Source: Aplectana chamaeleonis (taxonomy: Eukaryota > Nematoda > Chromadorea > Rhabditida > Cosmocercidae). Taken from it: a stretch of 64,000 nucleotides of DNA. Below are positions 44,331 to 55,753 of the stretch, one piece after another (positions within the stretch are counted from its first letter, which is position 1; each line of letters begins with the position of its first letter). Position numbers and translations under genes: made by a program. The stretch spans positions 682,001 to 746,000 of the forward strand of contig JAPDOI010000193.1 in the NCBI GenBank assembly GCA_029168955.1, written 5' to 3'. The notes under the pieces were generated by a model. That model was not told the DNA's origin, did no database searches, and was given only the letters and a program-made list of their open reading frames with translations.

Positions 44331-46808
44331 GGCCCTTCTCGGGCTTTTTTGACCCTACAGCTGCTTTCGAAGTCTCTAATCATGTGAGGGGAAACCATAC
44401 AATGTAATAAGAATGGACAGAAGTTTCCAAGAATTTTTTATTTTTCTCATCGAGCCACAAACACCAGCGTCGACACGAAAAGTAATGGTAGCGTCAACCA
44501 TTAAAGGTGATTCGTAACTCAATCACAGCGAATGTAGCGTGTTCCGCCTTCTCCTCATTGTATCTTCAACCTTGCACATTCCGTTGAAGAAGTGGCGCAT
44601 CTGAAAAAAAGCAAAAATATCCAGCTGTCATGTAGCATTACTGCTTCTTGCGCTAAAAATGGGGAAGTTGTCGCAAAGGATCGATTGAGTTTCCGTATTT
44701 TCTTAAGAAACTGACTCGATCCCCTCATCGCTACTTGATGATGTTCCCCTCATCGCTCTATTACAATGTTCTTCCGGAACTAGTTTTGACAGTGGGGGAG
44801 GGGGGGGGGCGGGGAGGTCGAAGAATAATTTCACACCCATTTCATATTTTCTCCCCCCCCCCACTGGGGCACCGATCCTTCAGGGAAAATCAGAGAACAT
44901 TTTTCATTTATTTTATGAATCACAAAAACCACAGGTCCAAACCTTTGGTGAAGAAAATCGATACTAGCTCTCTTAACCTCTCAATCGTCGGATTAAGGGC
45001 CAAAATTCTATCTCCTATTGTAGCTTGGTTGTTGTTGAATTGTATGATAGGGTGCGATTGTAAAATTTAGGGCATAACCTGAACTGCATGCGTAGAGCTG
45101 AGCTCAATTTCACACTTGCATTAGGCATCTTTCGTAGTCCTCAACGCGAGCACAGCAGGCGCCCGGGACAGGCGGTGGACTATCAAACTTTTACCCGCAC
45201 TACACGCGCGGGTTGCACGTGCCGCCCATCCAGCAGCGCCATAGCGGCACCGCCCGAACCGCCGTCACGGTTCCACAATTTGAATCAATACTCGCGGCTA
45301 AGTTTAGGTCTACTCCAACATAAATAATTCTAGGACTATCCTACGCCACAGTATACGTAAATGCAAGCCTGTGGATGTCACAGTTGAGGCCCAACATAAA
45401 CCCACATCGCCATGGCGCCGCCACCAGAGATTTAACAGTTGTCTCCCGCGCGGGAAAAGTTTCATAGCGCACCGCTCATCCCGTTTCATAGCGCACACAA
45501 ATACAGAAGCTAACTGAACGAAATAGAGAAATGACGGTTTGTTTTTTATGGGCAGACGAATTGTAGAGGGGACGAGTTACACCGCAGCATGCTCGCGCGG
45601 CTGAAACAGCGAATTTTAGGGACAAAATGGTTGAAAGAGCGAAGCCGGCGTTTTCACAGCCTATACTGGAATGTTTACTCCGTCGGAAGCTTCAAAAACT
45701 AGCTAAAACACCGTATTCAAACGCTCTCTCGACGAGTTTGTATCGGAGGGGGGGGGGGTGGTGTTCACGAATCTCAGGGCGGAGTTGCCGAAATTTCTGA
45801 CTTGATGTTGCTCAAATTTAGTAGTTTTGACTCGCTTCTGACGCTTCAAAAGTATATTCGCGAAGTCGAACACGAATGTTATAGTCGGAGCTATGTATAC
45901 TGTTCAGTTATCTAGCCGACATTCTTGAAGACATTGAGCTTGAGAAGAATATTATTAATGCTTTCAGGATGCTTTCCGATCGAATCTAAAACTCGACAAA
46001 AAATATTCTTTTCATTTCCCAGTACGATCTGCTTGCCCGCTTTGACCCCGAAATTTCGAAAAATGCGAGTTACCCCTACTGGAGAGATTTCGCGAACCCG
46101 TTTTGGTGTTGTGAACCAGTATTTATGGGTTCAAGTGTTCCATACACTTGAGCGGTCTTGACGAATATAAATAAGAGAACGAAAAGCATTAAAACTTTTT
46201 TGGTGCCCAGAATTTCCTCTAAATTTCAAATTGAAATTCAACGCCAGTCGAGTTTTTTCGAGAAGATAGAGGACTAGTTATGTTTTCGAATGGTATACCA
46301 CACCTGGTCGAAGGATCACAAACGGACAAGGGAAATTTTACTGACCGTTATTTGGTGCAGAACATACAAGCCAACGAAATAGTAAGTCGAAAATGGAGAG
46401 GATTGTTGAGTGCGCAAAATTTGATCAGAAATATGGAGGAAACATCTCACCGTTCTGAATGATGATGGATACGCCTTTGATCCACACCAGTTTCAGCGGC
46501 AGTTGTGCTTTGAACGAGGATTGCCCGTCAGCGGAAATCGCTCTCTTTCAGGACGACACGAATCCCTGGAAACAAAACCGTTTCTGAGGTTGCACAGATT
46601 TTGAATATCTTTCACAACCGACTGCACAACTCGACCCACTCTGATTTCAATCTAGTGCAAATGCAGCTCAAATGCAACGTTCGCGATCACCATTATCGTT
46701 GAGTTCTACAGTGAATTGAAAACTAAAAGCGTCTTTGAATCCAAATGTCGCAAGAATGGCGGAAAACGAGCCAGGAATGGCAGAAACATGACTGCAAACA
46801 AGTTTTTT
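44331..46808. other. Unassigned intergenic DNA
   Basis: No recognisable gene or repeat family. Poly-G runs near 44805 and 45750. Frames of 60-111 codons show no motif. Confidence 0.5.
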
Positions 46809-47096
46809 TAGCCTTTACTGTGCTTATCTGAGCCGAATTCCGGTCCGCAATTGCGCCTCGACACGCTTTGCGGCCGCACGGCTCCCGAGTCGGAAGAGCT
46901 TCCAGCGCCGCCGCCGGTCTGCTTACTCTAGGTGGGCTTTTGAAACTGGAAACTAAGAAAAATTAGAAATTGTATAAAAAGCCACACCGAGTCGGCTTTG
47001 GCGCTGGAAACCCGACTGACACGAGCGCGTGCGGCCGCAAAGCGTGTCGAGACGCAATTGCGGACCGAGTTTGGCCCAGATAAGCACAGTAAAACG
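46809..47096. mobile_element. Fold-back MITE (TTTACTGTGCTTATCTG ends)
   Basis: The left arm, from CTTTACTGTGCTTATCTG, and the right arm, ending CAGATAAGCACAGTAAAA, pair over about 100 bp, including GCAATTGCG and TCGACACGCTTTGCGGCCGC. The centre is about 46935-46985. Confidence 0.88.
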
Positions 47097-47306
47097 CCTC
47101 ACGTCCCCTTTCTGCCCTCGACGTGAACAAATGACAACTTGATAATGTGGCAACAGCAAATAACCAAATCAAGAAGGTACTGTCGTTTGAGATATAACGA
47201 TTAATTGCATTGATGTGTACCATTTTCTCTCAGCGGTCATTTCTGACACAAGTCAATAAGAACAAGGGTGGCTCTATTCTAACCCAAAACCCTACATTCG
47301 GGTTGT

Positions 47307-47484
47307 TTTTAGACATATAGTTCAGTTCCGCAATCGCGGTCAGTCCTCATTATCACAATCGTAGAAGCAAAGCGGTTGTTCGTAAAAAATTGAACTAGAA
47401 CCATTCTCAAAACAACCGCTCCGTTTCTACGATTCTGATAATGAGGACTGAACGCGATTGCGGAACTGAACTATATGTCTAAAA
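47307..47484. mobile_element. 178-bp fold-back MITE (TTTTTAGACATATAG ends)
   Basis: Near-perfect arms of about 75 bp: AGACATATAGTTCAGTTCCG, then CAATCGCG, CCTCATTATCA and GCGGTTGTT in inverted form. The loop is about 25 bp. Related core sequence at 4404-4533. Confidence 0.9.
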
Positions 47485-48513
47485 GCAGTGTCTTTTCAAG
47501 AAATCACGGTGATGAGAATGAGGAGATAACCGCTTCGTTCGCGAGAAAATAGCTACAACGCGGCTCCCTAGAGATGGGATACAAACCATACCTCAGTTTC
47601 GAATGATGTACATAATACAAAACGAGCAAACAGAAAGTATAAAACGAGTGCGAGGGCGCGTGGGGAGAATGTACGAGAGAAATAATGCTATGACGAGTTA
47701 ACAGAAGTTGATAAGAAAATGTCGATCAATGAGACAACAGCACACGCGCGAACTTGTCCATCAGGCTGCCGGCTCAATACCTGCGCTCGCACAGCCTGCC
47801 GGCCAAAAGCCAGCGCTGGCACTTTCGGCCGGTGCACCGGCTGTCCGCCAACCCGATCCATATCTGACGTATTCTACGGCGCTCCGATCCCTAGTTTGCC
47901 TGAGCATGCGTGCAGAGAAAGGTCATGCAAGGTCAAAGAGTAAAATTCGAACACTCTTGGTCAGGAAATGCATTTATTCGTCCCCCAATCGTATAATCTT
48001 CACATGCACATTATTCCACTTCGCTCCCTGACTAGTTCAGCAGGAAGTGTGTCTGTGCAGAGTGCGTGGTTCGGCCGCATGTTTTCCGTATCGTTATGAC
48101 GCCAGACAGGGTGCGCCCCGTAAACAACAACAAGTCGGACGGGCGGCTGGCCTAGCCGTCTGCTCTAGTGACTTTCGCTGAGTGAAAGAGTAATTGGGTG
48201 TGCCTCCAGAAACTAACTTGCTATCCAATTGTTTATCGTAAAGGGTCAGAAACACTATCGCAATCTGTAATTGTTTCTGTGACAAGGCAAGGTCTGGGTT
48301 CTCTTCAGGTAAACGTATCGAAAAGCTGTGACCTCGTACGGAAAAAAAGCCCGTCATCGAATTATTTTAAAAAATGAAACTCATTCGCAACAGGGACAGC
48401 CACAGAGCTCTTCTCTGACTTTCCGCACTTTCTACATGGGAGAGGCCTGTTGCAGATCATTAACAGGATGCGTACTAAACACCAGTACAAAGCTTCTAAT
48501 CTTGTGCTGCAGG
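47485..48513. other. Unassigned intergenic DNA
   Basis: A 107-codon plus-strand frame (47708-48031), alanine- and proline-rich in its middle, overlaps a second frame. No motif recognised. Confidence 0.45.
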
Positions 48514-49290
48514 TACAATACCCGCGCTAAGTTTTGTAAAAACGGGGAGCATTCGCCAAACTTGGCAAAAGCCTGTGCTTTTTTGAACGAAGCTTTTATT
48601 TCGAAAACGTTGATCATATTCACAGCTCGTACTATTACATAATAATGTGCATTGTAGACCGAAGTTCTCTAAAATAGCTGTTTTTGAGTAAAATTGTTCT
48701 TGCGGTCGTTCCACAAACACGTCGCGCGCGGCAATGTGCGGTGAAACTTCGAGTAGTAATTGTACTAGTAATAGAAGAAAAATTTCTATGTTTTCATCGT
48801 GAATTAGATGGGCGTGGGGCTATCTTGAAATCTATGCAGATTGAATTTCCGAAATTCTCCATTTATCGGTCTGGGGCTTTCGCAACAAAAGTCCGACTTT
48901 TCAGGAAGCTCCCTAGAGTGTTTAGTGAATGATTTCGGAAATTCAATCTGCACAGATCTCGAGATAGCCCCATTTTAATCTAGTTACGAAGAAAACACAG
49001 AGATTGCTTTTCTATTACTAGTACAATTACTACTCGAAGTTTCGCCGCACTTTGCCGCGCGCGACGTTCTTGTGAAACGACTGCAAAAACAATTTTACTC
49101 TAGCACAAAGCTATTTTAGAGAGCTTCGGTCCACAATGCACAATGTTATGTAGAAATTCGAGCTGTGAATATGATAGCGTTTTCAGAATCCAAAAACGTC
49201 TTCGTTCAAAAAAGTTACAAGCATCGGACGCTTTCTTGCCAAGTTTGGCAAATGCTACCCGTTTTTACAAAACTTAGCGCGGGTATTGTA
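48514..49290. mobile_element. 777-bp hairpin element with TA ends
   Basis: The left end TACAATACCCGCGCTAAG (48514) and the right end CTTAGCGCGGGTATTGTA (49273-49290) are exact reverse complements. Arms of about 350-365 bp pair almost throughout (for example GTAGTAATTGTACTAGTAAT, TCCACAATGCA-type, AAACTTGGCAAA), with a spacer of about 60 bp near 48866-48925. TA at both ends fits a Tc1/mariner-type MITE. Frames at 48328-48932 and 49165-49404 are read from the arms. Confidence 0.9.
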
Positions 49291-49539
49291 TATGCAAGTA
49301 CCCAAACGCCTCGTATGGTCCGTATTTTTCGTCGAGCCTCTCTCTCTCTCCAAATGCACCGGAATTCGGAGCCTGAAAGCGTTTCTGAAATGAATGGTGG
49401 ATAGAAGCCTGAAGAGTCATAAAGTTTCAACCTTACCTTCCGGCATGTGAAAGCAGGGATCCACACCGGTTTAGTCACTTTGAAACAGAAATTGTCGGCT
49501 TCAAGTCTTATCATCCCGTGAGACCTTGGCTTCTCCATA

Positions 49540-49825
49540 AAAAGCAGCACACATGCTCGCAAAAGTAGTTGAGATAACGACGTTATTTAACTCAGACGAC
49601 CATTACTAAAACGCCTATTTCGTTGGAAGCGTCGAAATTGGGCTAAAGGGACCATTTTGAAGCAATAAAGTTGTATGAGAAGGGGGAGGGGGTTCCTCAG
49701 GCAAAGTGGGCGGGGTTACATACCTCGCTGCCCTAAATTGCTCTTTAAAGGTCATTTTGGCTCGTTTTTGAGGCTTCAAACGGCGTCAACGTTCAGCATC
49801 AGGGCCATGCTAGTGGAATAACATC
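49540..49825. mobile_element. Decayed relative of the 6370-6845 fold-back MITE
   Basis: AAGCAGCACACATGCTCGCA, then AAAGTAGTTGAGATAACG matches the other copy's end (GGCAGCGTACACGCTCG, GGTAACTGAGATAACT). The right side keeps TTTTTGAGGCTTCAAA but has lost its terminus. Confidence 0.6.
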
Positions 49826-50537
49826 GATAGTCCCATCATGGGTGGTAGCAATCTGCATGTTTGCCGCGAATTGACCGCCGCTAACCGGGTGGCTATCACA
49901 CGGTCATGGCGTAGCAGATCACCAGCTCCTTTAGGAGCACATATGGTATGAGAGAGGTTTAATCTTAAGCAATACGAACAATAAGGGCTTGCTCTTAAGA
50001 TTGGAAGTGGGGGAGGCGAAAAACTTGGCTTCGAAACTGCTGCTCCTGTTGTGAAAAGAAAACATTGCGTAGTCATTGAGCGGTTTTCGAATGCAATTTC
50101 ACTCTGCGGCGAACACAGCGAACCACGGGCTGAAAATTCTTTGGCAGACGGTGAGAAATATACCTGCAGTGAAGAGAAAAATAAGGCTTGCGCAAAAAGT
50201 CCCATGAAGGACTTTTTGTGAGCGGTTAACACAACTCTTTTTCTAGCTCTGAATTCTCGAAAACGCACATTTCTATAATTACTTTTTCTCGCTCTATGTA
50301 GAAAAAGGGCTACCAAAGTAAGCATGATTATTGCATTCCCAATTTGTTGTTTATAACATAAGATTGAATGAGAAAATGCAGTTTAGCCTTATTTGATGTT
50401 TTTTAATCATGTCCTATGCAGATAATATGGTACAAATTAGCAGCTGTAAGAAAATGTACAAATTGTCATTCTTTTTTCGATTTATTGCCTTGAAATGGAG
50501 AAAATTCCATTGTTTCCTCCAATTCCCAACTCTCCAT
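49826..50537. other. Unassigned; one hairpin at 50192-50218
   Basis: The 171-codon minus-strand frame (49810-50325) is the longest outside the repeats, but it has no recognised domain. It contains the hairpin CAAAAAGTCC / GGACTTTTTG. Confidence 0.3.
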
Positions 50538-50552
50538 CAGGGCTGTGCGTAA

Positions 50553-50665
50553 TTACGAATTACGGTTTACGATTTACGAATTACGGGAGCTTTTGGCAAT
50601 TTTTTTACGATTTACGATTTACGAAATTTGGGACCAAAATCGTAACGAATCGTAATAAATCGTAA
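50553..50665 (+). repeat. Subterminal repeat TTACGATTTACGAA (left end)
   Basis: About ten imperfect heptamers of TTACGA(A/T), the usual arrangement of transposase-binding subterminal motifs in hAT elements (family knowledge). Confidence 0.8.
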
Positions 50666-51592
50666 TAAAACGTGAAAACGTGGTTAAATGAGCTATGCAA
50701 ATCTGCGGTCTAGTACAAATATAAATTTAACACTTTCAATACAACACAGATTCAACACTTTTAACTTTCACACACTCCTAGTATTTAATTACTCTTCAGA
50801 ATTTCAATTTTCGGTGAACCCGTACCCTTGCATGCCCGGCCGGTCGAAGTCAGCAGTAGGTCAGTCATGGAGAACTATAATTATTGATAGCGAGCTTTAG
50901 GTATGACCAATCGCTCCCTTTCTTACTCTGACGGACCCAAACATATTATTTGGTTCCAGCCTTTCCTTGCTCCAAGCCGAGCCAGCTCGGTAGCTTCACA
51001 GCTATTTACTTCCATGGAATGCTTTTGTCACATGATGAACACCAGAGACGCTGGCCTTTGGTGGAGCTACAGTCTATATCGGACCAAAATTTCGGTCTGC
51101 AGTTGCAGACAACCGCTGTTGCAACACGTACTACAAACAGAATCATGCTGTGACCGCGAGGTCCTGACATGATTGATATTCGTCCCAGTACCACTATCTT
51201 CTAGCTCTCTGTAAACTTCTAAAGCGGTTGTATGCAACTGCGGACTGCAATTCCATTCCGATATAAATAGACAGTAAATATGGGGCTCGGCTCTAAGGAC
51301 CTGGGGTGGTAGTAAACTTGCCAAACTACGATGTTAACCAAGGCTTTTAACATCAATGTTAACTATGAGGTTATCAGTCTTGACTGAAATCGGCGTACTA
51401 ATACCAAGAGCCAAGATAAGTTACTATAAAAAATCTTGGAGTGAAAGTTCGAAGTTACTGCTCCTTAACTTCCTTGTTACCCCCCTAGGAACTCACGATC
51501 GCGAACATTGATGTTCGCTCATTAATCGGCGCCTTTCACAGGTCAACGATGAGACACTGGGCATGTTGAGGAGTGCATTAGACGGCGATGGC
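50666..51592. other. Body of the 10.2-kb element, unassigned
   Basis: A minus-strand frame at 51067-51324 (SEWNCSPQLHTTALEVYREL) and a plus-strand frame at 50903-51172 overlap. Neither is recognised. Confidence 0.35.
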
Positions 51593-51640
51593 GGGTTAGG
51601 CTAAAAAGTCCTCGAGAGGACTTTTTAGCGTAACCCACCA
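51593..51640. repeat. Small hairpin centred on CTCGAG
   Basis: CTAAAAAGTCCTC and GAGGACTTTTTAG are perfect arms, extended outward by GGGTTA / TAACCC with a mismatch. Confidence 0.8.
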
Positions 51641-52164
51641 ACTCCGGGTTTCTCACCCATCATCACTGGAGCCGTGATTGGGCCAAGAACTGTGTAAATA
51701 TACGCCAGTCCCCCCAACGGCTGGCGCACCGTTCGTCATGCGCAGTGATAACGCGATCAATAGCAAATTATTGCTTCCCTCGTTCAGCTGACTGCTTCCC
51801 TCTAAATAATTTTTTTGCTGAGCGTTTTGCGTGCTCGATTTTGTTGTGTTTTTCAATTTAACGAGGACTACGAATTGAGGTTATTGTGACCGAGAAATCT
51901 GTCAGTGGATTAACTAGACCAGAACGCGCAGAAATTTGAATTTGAAGTGTCTAACTCCAAATTTCAGATCTCTTTTGTTTTTTTTCCTTCGCATAAATTC
52001 ATGGAAACTTTACTGTTCACTTTTGTTGTGGTCATGTACTTTTGTTTTCTCATGTTTTCTTTTTTGTTTTGTTTTCTATGCAAAATTCAAGAAAGAGAAA
52101 ACTTATGCCTTTGCCATTTAATCTCCGCAGTATCGACTAAAATTGAAACCGAAACCATTTAACA

Positions 52165-52350
52165 GTCCAATAGTTCGATTACTCGAATATTTTATTCATT
52201 CGGAAATTTTAATTTTATGTTTTTTCGATTACTCGGTTCATTTTGTTATTTCAATAATTCGTTTTTCTAATATTCAATACATTCGGGATTCTTGAGTAAT
52301 CGATTCATTCGATATTTCAACTATTCGTTTTCTCGAATACGTGGCCAATT
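52165..52350. repeat. Degenerate ATTCGATTACTCG repeat
   Basis: AT-rich block with many ATTCG(A/T)TT and TACTCG cores, in the style of hAT subterminal repeats. No CAGGG terminus is nearby. Confidence 0.5.
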
Positions 52351-53614
52351 TAAGGGCACATTTGAGCGTCCAGAATTCGGATTCAAAAGCATTTACTGAA
52401 CTTTCATTTAAATTGAACGGAGGACAGGTTTTCGACTTCACTTATATTTTTTCGGAGAAAACATGTGGGGCGTTATTCGAAATTGTTCGCTTACAGAATT
52501 TTCGAAAAGGCCATTGAATGGGTTCAATCATTCAAAAGTTTTCGCAGTAGATTAATCGAACTCTTTCTTCATTCGAGGTGGTATTTGAATCATTCATTTT
52601 GCAACATATCGTGGAATGCTCGCATCTAGTAGGTAATATATATTGCTGCGACTCAAGCGTTTGCGATCGTCTTTTTTGAATATGTACGGAATTTATCTTT
52701 TGAGCATGTGATTCGAAAAAATTATTGGCGAAGTACTTCGCAAACTCGTGAATGAATATATTTTCCAACGAACGTTAAAAACTCGAATTCAGAACCTTCA
52801 AAATTGCCTAGTGAATAATTAATTCCGGAAACCGGTTCTCCATGGGGTTGGATTAAATATTAGGAAATTTCTCACACTTATCCGAGAAAATGTTCAAAAC
52901 AACAAAGATTAACTGAAAAAGAGAAGCAATGGAATTTTAAGCTGTGTTCATGAAGAGTTCGAAATTCTTTTCAAATTCAACGGAAAGGTTTCATTCTGCA
53001 AGGGCATTTTTTCAAAAGTATTTTTTTTTCAAAAGTTCAGAAGTAGTAAAGATACTGTGGAGGCGAAATTGACGATGTGTGTGTTTTCTCTTTTTTCTAG
53101 CTACTCGAGAAAGTAAATATTGAATGGTCATCAAAAAAGTGAGTTCTAAGGTTCTCATAATCAATGATTGAGAAAAACATAGTAGACCTGAAATTTTGAA
53201 GGAAGGACTTTCATATCAACCTTACAGCAAGTTTTAGCCTAGCTATTCCTGTGACAGATTTCTCCGGCCAGTTTCACCTGAATTCACGAATCTCGTTAAA
53301 TTGAAAACATCGATTAGAAAACTCATTGCATAATACTAATAAAAACTAGATTAAGAGAAAGCAAACAGAGGTAAAACATTCAGCTGAACGGATCAACCAA
53401 CGAAAGTAAGGCGAGAAGACGAGAAGGAGTGACTCTACACATAACAAGCATATACTGTACACGAGAAGATTGCAAGTTAATCGGAAACCATTATTTCTGC
53501 TCTAATCATTTTCACAGCTACTGCCTCTACATACTGCGAAAGTGTTAATTGTTGATGTATGAGGAGCAGGGTTCAAGAATCTAGGAGAGCCTCTCCAAAG
53601 TCACTCAGTCCGTA
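52351..53614. other. AT-rich body of the 10.2-kb element
   Basis: No supportable feature. Confidence 0.5.
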
Positions 53615-53812
53615 AATGCATGGCGTAGTGCGATGTCGCGCTGCTCTTTTCAGTGCGATCACGGGTTCAGATCCGCACTCATAGATTTTTACACATGCAT
53701 GTGCAGAAGTTCATGATGAGAATTAGTTCTCGTGCGTTGGGATCATAGCAGTTTGGTGCAGAGCAATGTGTCGCTGTTGATGAACCGGCGTTCGCGGGTT
53801 CGTTTCCAGAGG
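53615..53812 (+). repeat. Two tandem tRNA-like segments
   Basis: 53625-53680: ATGGCGTAGTGCGATGTCGC, then CACGGGTTCAGATCCGC. 53757-53808: TTGGTGCAGAGCAATGTGTC, then GCGGGTTCGTTTCC. Each has A- and B-box-like strings about 45 nt apart. T-arm pairing is poor in both, so they are probably SINE heads and not functional tRNAs. Confidence 0.4.
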
Positions 53813-54076
53813 CAGCCATTTTTGCGAACGATTATGTGACAGTTCCCAGTTGGTTCGAGGGTAACTTCGAAGTCTCACACCTCAATTCTTCCTGGTTATC
53901 GTGACATGATCACTGTTCCTAACTCTCAGTTTCGGCTAGTTTACTACCACCCCTGCTCAGAACTTTCCAGCCAAGCTATCTCCGCCTTATAAGTGTGTAG
54001 TCTGATAGCATCATGCTACATACCATAAAGACGCAAATACCTAGAAATAAAGACGCATGTCACATTCCTCAAATAC

Positions 54077-54232
54077 GCATGTAACAAGCGCTGAACACGC
54101 AGGCGCCTTACATTAAAGGCGCATGTATCATTCCTTAAAGACGCATGTAACAAACGCTCAACACGCAGGCGCCTTACACTAAAGGCGCATGTACCATTCC
54201 TCAAAGACGCATGTAACAAACGCTCAACACAC
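54077..54232 (+). repeat. 66-bp tandem array, about 3 units
   Basis: GCATGTAACAA at 54077, 54143 and 54209 with ACACGCAGGCGCCTTACA between. The motif recurs near the right end of the nested unit. Confidence 0.9.
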
Positions 54233-54404
54233 TCTTACAGTAAGAAATCCATGAAGACGAGAATTACATTTTATTAAGAACTCTTCCATAACACTATTTT
54301 TACAGTAAGAATATAATGCACAATCCATGAAGACAAGAGTTACATTTTAGTAAGAACTCTTCCATATGAAGAGTTACATTTTAGTAGGAACTCTTCCATA
54401 TGGG
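54233..54404 (+). repeat. Imperfect tandem repeat, GTTACATTTTAGTAAGAACTC
   Basis: AGTTACATTTTAGTAAGAAC followed by TCTTCCATA occurs three times (units of about 67, 69 and 36 bp). Confidence 0.8.
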
Positions 54405-55329
54405 TGAAGAACAAGAAATAATGCGGTTTTCAACCATATAAACCCTGAGGGTGAGAACAAAATGATGGAGGCCTTCAAATGCTCTAAAAGACAACATGCA
54501 ACAGAATGTTACCAGTAAAATGAAACGAGTGAACAGAAAGAACAAAATATTAGAAACCCGCATGTTAGAGGCCATGCTACTGAGACAATGTTGAACACGG
54601 CGATCCCGTGGGTTCCAGGTACGGCGATCCAGTAGGTTACAGGTACGGGCTTTGCACAGTAGGAAGCACCGCTGCTGCATAACAATCCTTTACGCTTCTG
54701 CGGAAATTCGCCCTATAAATTGAGAATTTTACCAAGCGATTGCTTTCCTTGACCACTGGAGAAAGTAATTAACTCACAATGTGACTAATATCATATTAAA
54801 TATATCAGCATGGAGTGAAACGTCTACCGCGATATTTGCCTTTTTATAAGTCGCAATGACGAACCCTGGAAAAGAGACTTCTTAATTCACCAGAAAGGTT
54901 TTGTAATCTACCAGAAAAGTTGCGAATTCTGTCAGATCAGGAAATCGACGCCGTCTGACCGCAATGGGTCATTTGGGAGCCCCAATCGATGCAGTAAACG
55001 AAAGCAAGCTTTTCCCTGCGCTTCTTAAAGTTGTCCCAAGCGCGAGCCTAAGCGCACTCAGACCAGCCCATGCTTCGCACTACTAGCCACTTCGCACGCA
55101 ATGACATATTCTTATGCACATACCCGTGCATTTAAGCAAGTCCACACTCCTACACAGACACGAGCTCGTCCTTGCGCGCTTGTGGACGCAAGCGCGCGGA
55201 AGCACACGCACAGACACGGTTGCTCGTGTGTATATGAAAACGCGTGCACGTCAAAACCAGTCCATATTTACGCGAGCTCACATGGGTTCATGCACGCGCC
55301 TACATAGCCCGATTTTGAAAAAGCGCGAT
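54405..55329. other. Unassigned
   Basis: CA/CG-rich short-repeat character at 55100-55310. No gene recognised. Confidence 0.5.
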
Positions 55330-55530
55330 TTAAAGGCAGTGTTCACGATAAAAGTCGTTCTTCTGTTTTTCACTATCTTGAAAACGGTTCCAAGGTCCCG
55401 ATTTCAATGATGTCCCTGGAATCGCAAAAGACCCCTGGAAACGCAGTTATGGCTCCTCAAAAATTCAGCTTAGGGAAGCGTTGTGGACGGAATGTCCGAT
55501 GCTTGTAACTCCCGTTTTTGCATCGGGACG
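55330..55530 (+). mobile_element. TTAA MITE body type 1, right-truncated
   Basis: TTAAAGGCAGTGTTCACGAT at 55330 continues with CTTGAAAACGG, GATGTCCCTGGAATCG and ACGCAGTTATGG as in 2957-3446. Homology ends near 55530 and no right end is present. Confidence 0.8.
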
Positions 55531-55753
55531 TCGTGAAAATGCTTCGGCTTCTGATGACGTCATCGAGACGTCGTGAAAAGTGTAAGAATGACAAGCATGG
55601 CGTGCCGAAAGCTTGAGATGTTATGTAGGTCATGTTGCCAGGCTGCTTTTCAGTCTCGTCACGTTTTGAAGCCATTCACACAACCCTGTTTTGAGTGCTC
55701 CCTCATTCTTCTTCACCACCCTACTGGCTTTTTCTGCAATAAATGGTGTATAC

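Noticed and set aside
49810..50325. 171-codon minus-strand ORF as a gene
   Set aside because: Long for chance but lacking any motif, and its composition is like the surroundings. Kept only as an unassigned note.
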